Source: an uncultured Eubacteriales bacterium
GTDB lineage: Bacteria; Bacillota; Clostridia; Peptostreptococcales; Anaerovoracaceae
NCBI GenBank assembly: GCA_900553025.1
Contig: USBT01000018.1
Coordinates: forward strand, 1 to 24,193
DNA length: 24,193 bases
Direction: 5' to 3'
Shown piece by piece: positions 21,863 to 24,193 of this stretch; the first letter of the stretch is position 1; every line of letters begins with the position of its first letter. Position numbers and translations under genes: made by a program. Under the pieces are notes generated by a model that saw only the letters and a program-made list of their open reading frames with translations, did no database searches and had not been told where the DNA came from.

Positions 21863-23352
21863 AGAATCTAAAGATATTGCCAAAGATGTTTCTCCAGACC
21901 TTTGCGCTTCTGAGTGTAATAATATTATTGATACATTTGTCTGTGTTTTTAATTTTCCCAAAGACTTATTTGGAGAGCCGAAAGGCTGAAATAAACTCAA
22001 AGGCTGACGAGATAGCTGAACAAATGAATGGAGAGGATTTATCATATATTGAGGAATACCTTGACGTATTTTCAAAGACTGGAGAAATTAAGGGCTTTAT
22101 CAGAGGTCGTGGCGGGAATAACGAAGTAAATATCAAGGATAATATAGATTTTGACCCAAAGAGCGAAAACAACTCTATTGTAATTGAAGAGCGAAAAATC
22201 AAGCTAAATACAGGTGATGTGATATATATTCAATTTGTTTCAACGGCAGATATGAAGAAGGATGCAAAGGATTTGAGCCTAGGTATCCTGCCATATTCAC
22301 TGCTAATTTCGTTATTTGTTTCCATTATCGTTTCTATAATTTACGCGAGGGCGATAAAGAGAAATATAGATGAAATCAAGGTAACTACGGATAAAATGAT
22401 GACCCTCGATAAGACCGCTTATTTGACCGTCGATTCGAAAAACGAAGTGGGGGAATTGAAATCTCAGATTAACCAGTTGTACTCTACGCTGCTTGAATCC
22501 ATAGATGACTTGGAGCTGAAAAACAAGGAAATTTTGGAGCTTGAAAGGCTAAAATATAACTTCTTCAGGGGTGCATCTCATGAGCTAAAAACGCCTCTTG
22601 CCAGTCTCAAAATTATACTTGAGAACATGAAATTCAACATTGGAAAGTACAAGGACCGAGACGCATACATCACAAACTGCATTGAAATTGTAGATGGCTT
22701 AACACAAAATATTTCGCAGATTTTGCATATCTCTTCGATTGAGCATATGAAAAATGACGAGGAGCTTATTGAGATAAAACAGACCTTGCAAGACGTCCTG
22801 AAAAAATATGGGCTTCTCATAGATCAGAAAAATATTAAGATTAATAATTTTATAAATGATGAAAAAATCTTTATAGGCAGGTCTGCGCTTAAGATTATTT
22901 TGTCAAACCTTGTCGGCAATGCGGTGAAATACACGGGTTTCAAGGGAGATGTTAATATAAGAATCCGACATATTCATGCGGAAAATCCGGATAGCTCAGA
23001 TAATGTCGAGGCGAACGGTGATGCTGATATCTACGTTGGTAATAGCCACGATGGTAATAGGGATAATAAGAAGGCTAGCGACAATGCAGATAATGCCAAT
23101 GCAAACGATAGCAATAATAAGGAAGTAGCTCACGAGCATTGGCTTTGCATTGAAAACACCTATGACTGTGATATAGCGGAAATAGATATCGATAAGCTCT
23201 TTGATATTAACTTCAACCTAAACAAAGAAAATAGCAGTGGACTAGGGCTATACATCGTTAAGAATCTCTTAGAAAATTATAGCCTCATATACAAGGTTGA
23301 GAATAGAGATGGGAAGTTTGTGTTTAAAATAAAATTAGAGGGCGATGATTAG
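21859..23352 (+). CDS. Sensor histidine kinase (VncS-like) with Asn/Asp-rich insertion
   Basis: A 497-residue membrane kinase. TM1 is at about 10-33, an extracellular sensor region spans 34-140, and TM2 lies at about 142-163. A HAMP-like linker leads to the dimerisation domain with H-box FFRGASHELKTPLASL (phospho-acceptor H241). In the ATPase domain the N-box is ILSNLVGNAVKYT (N350, N354) and the G2-type motif is SSGLGLYIVKN (459-469). Between them, residues about 373-424 are a low-complexity stretch rich in Asn, Asp, Ser and Ala. The usual DxGxG (G1) motif is replaced by CIENTYDCDIAEID, as in kinases of the VncS kind, which keep an xxN motif instead. Translation is coupled to the regulator (ATGA overlap). 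The final codons lie in a hairpin that appears to serve the convergent ridA gene. Confidence 0.9.
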   Translation: MKNLKILPKMFLQTFALLSVIILLIHLSVFLIFPKTYLESRKAEINSKADEIAEQMNGEDLSYIEEYLDVFSKTGEIKGFIRGRGGNNEVNIKDNIDFDPKSENNSIVIEERKIKLNTGDVIYIQFVSTADMKKDAKDLSLGILPYSLLISLFVSIIVSIIYARAIKRNIDEIKVTTDKMMTLDKTAYLTVDSKNEVGELKSQINQLYSTLLESIDDLELKNKEILELERLKYNFFRGASHELKTPLASLKIILENMKFNIGKYKDRDAYITNCIEIVDGLTQNISQILHISSIEHMKNDEELIEIKQTLQDVLKKYGLLIDQKNIKINNFINDEKIFIGRSALKIILSNLVGNAVKYTGFKGDVNIRIRHIHAENPDSSDNVEANGDADIYVGNSHDGNRDNKKASDNADNANANDSNNKEVAHEHWLCIENTYDCDIAEIDIDKLFDINFNLNKENSSGLGLYIVKNLLENYSLIYKVENRDGKFVFKIKLEGDD

Positions 23353-23361
23353 GTCGCCCTC
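23338..23361 (-). terminator. Terminator for ridA, overlapping the kinase 3' end
   Basis: GAGGGCGA and TCGCCCTC form a perfect 8-bp stem with an 8-nt loop that contains the kinase stop codon. On the minus strand the hairpin is followed by TAATTTTATTTT, while on the plus strand it is followed by A-rich sequence, so it fits termination of ridA better than of the kinase. Confidence 0.6.
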
Positions 23362-23416
23362 AGTAAAAAATCGGATTATATGACAGAAAGTAAAAATATA
23401 TTAAACTAAATTGAAT

Positions 23417-23785
23417 TTAAATCTCAGCGATGACCTCGACCTCAACGAGAAATCCGCCTGGAAGATCGGCAGCAGCAATACAGCTCCTTGCGGGTTTTTC
23501 TTTTATATATTTTGCGTAAATTTCGTTGAATGCTTTAAAGTCGTTAATGTCCTTGAGGAAGCAAGTGGTTTTAACTACTTTGTCGAGGCTTGAGCCAGCC
23601 TCTTCAAGAATCGCTTTCAGATTCATCATAAGCTGCTCAGCTTGAGCCTCAAGACCGTCTGCAAGTTTTCCAGTCTCGGGATTAATCCCACCTTGACCAG
23701 AGGTAAAAACAAAATTCCCTGAAATTATAGCCTGTGAATATGGACCAAGCGCCTTTGGTGCGTTATCAGTATGTATCTTTTTCAT
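23417..23785 (-). CDS. ridA: RidA family enamine/imine deaminase
   Basis: A 122-residue protein of the YjgF/YER057c/UK114 family. RidA hydrolyses reactive enamine/imine intermediates (such as 2-aminoacrylate) released by PLP enzymes, forming 2-oxoacids and ammonia. Visible family features are APKALGPYSQAI (with Y16), FTSGQGGINPETG, a QAEQLMMNLKAILEEAG helix, the VVKTTCFLKDINDF segment, and the conserved Arg100 in KPARSCIAAADLPGG, equivalent to the catalytic Arg of RidA, followed by LVEVEVIAEI. The length is normal. GAAAGGTAGG precedes the start on the minus strand. It is transcribed convergently with the kinase operon. A class V PLP aminotransferase is encoded 9 kb away, but no direct link is implied. 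Confidence 0.93.
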   Translation of the reverse strand: MKKIHTDNAPKALGPYSQAIISGNFVFTSGQGGINPETGKLADGLEAQAEQLMMNLKAILEEAGSSLDKVVKTTCFLKDINDFKAFNEIYAKYIKEKPARSCIAAADLPGGFLVEVEVIAEI

Positions 23786-23971
23786 GTTTCCTACCTTTCA
23801 TTGCTTTGACATCGATTACAATATCAAGCATTATATATGTCTTTTACTACGAATAATAATATCACAAAAGTAATTTTAAATCCATTTTTAACAAAAAATT
23901 TACGAGTGAGCAATGCAAATAAAAAGGCTGGCAGCACTATATTATAATATCGCAATATATGCACAAACAGA

Positions 23972-24001
23972 TTAGACAATAAACTTCTAAAATGATATAA
24001 T
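23972..24001 (+). promoter_or_regulatory. Promoter of hydrolase gene, TTAGAC-N18-TATAAT
   Basis: A perfect TATAAT at 23996-24001 has TTAGAC at 23972-23977, 18 bp upstream, predicting a start near 24008, 40 nt before the ATG. The rest of the 262-bp divergent spacer (23786-24047) shows nothing else I can assign. Confidence 0.5.
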
Positions 24002-24047
24002 TAAGCGGAAACCAATGCATAAATATCAAATTCATAAGGTGGATAAA

Positions 24048-24193
24048 ATGACTAAAAAAAAGGTGTTCATAGTTATAGATATGCAAAATGACTTTATCAC
24101 GGGACCGCTTGGAAACGATGAAGGAAGGTCAATTGTAGAGGATTTAAAGAAAGAGATTGAGAAAAAAAAGTCTGAAGGATACGAGATTTTGTT
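24048..24193 (+). CDS. Isochorismatase-like cysteine hydrolase, 5' part only
   Basis: Only the first 48 codons are inside the window. The product begins MTKKKVFIVIDMQNDFITG, the hallmark N-terminus of the isochorismatase/nicotinamidase superfamily, with D11 as the first residue of the Asp-Lys-Cys catalytic triad. The start follows AAGGTGG at proper spacing and a TATAAT promoter upstream. The GPLGNDEGRSIVEDL continuation is like the cysteine hydrolases often annotated as nicotinamidase-related amidases. The Lys and Cys of the triad lie beyond the edge, so the substrate (nicotinamide, isochorismate or another amide) cannot be judged. Confidence 0.85.
   Translation, partial: MTKKKVFIVIDMQNDFITGPLGNDEGRSIVEDLKKEIEKKKSEGYEIL

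Overview
The window is AT-rich bacterial DNA with strong AGGAGG-type ribosome binding sites, TTGATT/TTGAAA–N16-17–TATAAT promoters, intrinsic terminators and occasional TTG starts. Its gene content (UPF0210/ACT pair, DUF6873, a short Elp3-like radical SAM protein, LemA–DUF2207, NhaC, a Flg_new-repeat surface protein with a Gram-positive sorting tail, a Vex–VncRS-like cluster) points to a low-GC Gram-positive anaerobe of the class Clostridia. A family-level guess (Mogibacterium/Anaerovoracaceae-like) is only an impression.

Layout. 1-852, minus strand: a truncated UPF0210 (DUF711/PFL) gene and its ACT-domain partner. 979-2911, minus strand: a radical SAM gene and a DUF6873 gene split by a frameshift at a TA-dinucleotide run. 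2935-3060: a degenerate tandem repeat array. 3116-3872: a promoter, a lipoprotein signal sequence put out of frame at an A7 tract, and a small two-helix membrane protein. 4204-4905: uracil-DNA glycosylase with a GC-rich inserted patch. 5128-7699: overlapping lemA and DUF2207 genes. 7700-8842 has no large gene but holds two consecutive transcription units for apparently non-coding structured RNAs, each with its own promoter and terminator. The first (about 465 nt) contains a 28-codon ORF with a ribosome binding site, and the ORF covers one strand of the main helix. 8843-13255: a 1470-residue surface protein. 13449-17429: a class V aminotransferase, an FMN-dependent 2-hydroxyacid dehydrogenase and an NhaC-family antiporter. 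17713-23352: permease–ATPase–permease–response regulator–sensor kinase, the gene order of the pneumococcal Vex–VncRS locus. 23417-23785, minus strand: RidA. 24048 to the end: the start of an isochorismatase-like hydrolase.

How the genes work together. The best-supported functional unit is the Vex–VncRS-like cluster: a MacB-type ABC exporter made and controlled with a dedicated two-component system. The aminotransferase, hydroxyacid dehydrogenase and NhaC-family carrier could form a 2-hydroxyacid/2-oxoacid/amino acid module (inference). The least explained part is the RNA-rich 7.7-8.8 kb region. The sORF-containing RNA looks like an attenuation-type leader that now ends in a terminator with no obvious cognate gene, followed by a second multi-arm RNA just upstream of the surface protein gene. 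Four separate degenerate repeat arrays or palindrome families and two apparent slippage frameshifts make this an active stretch of small-scale sequence change.
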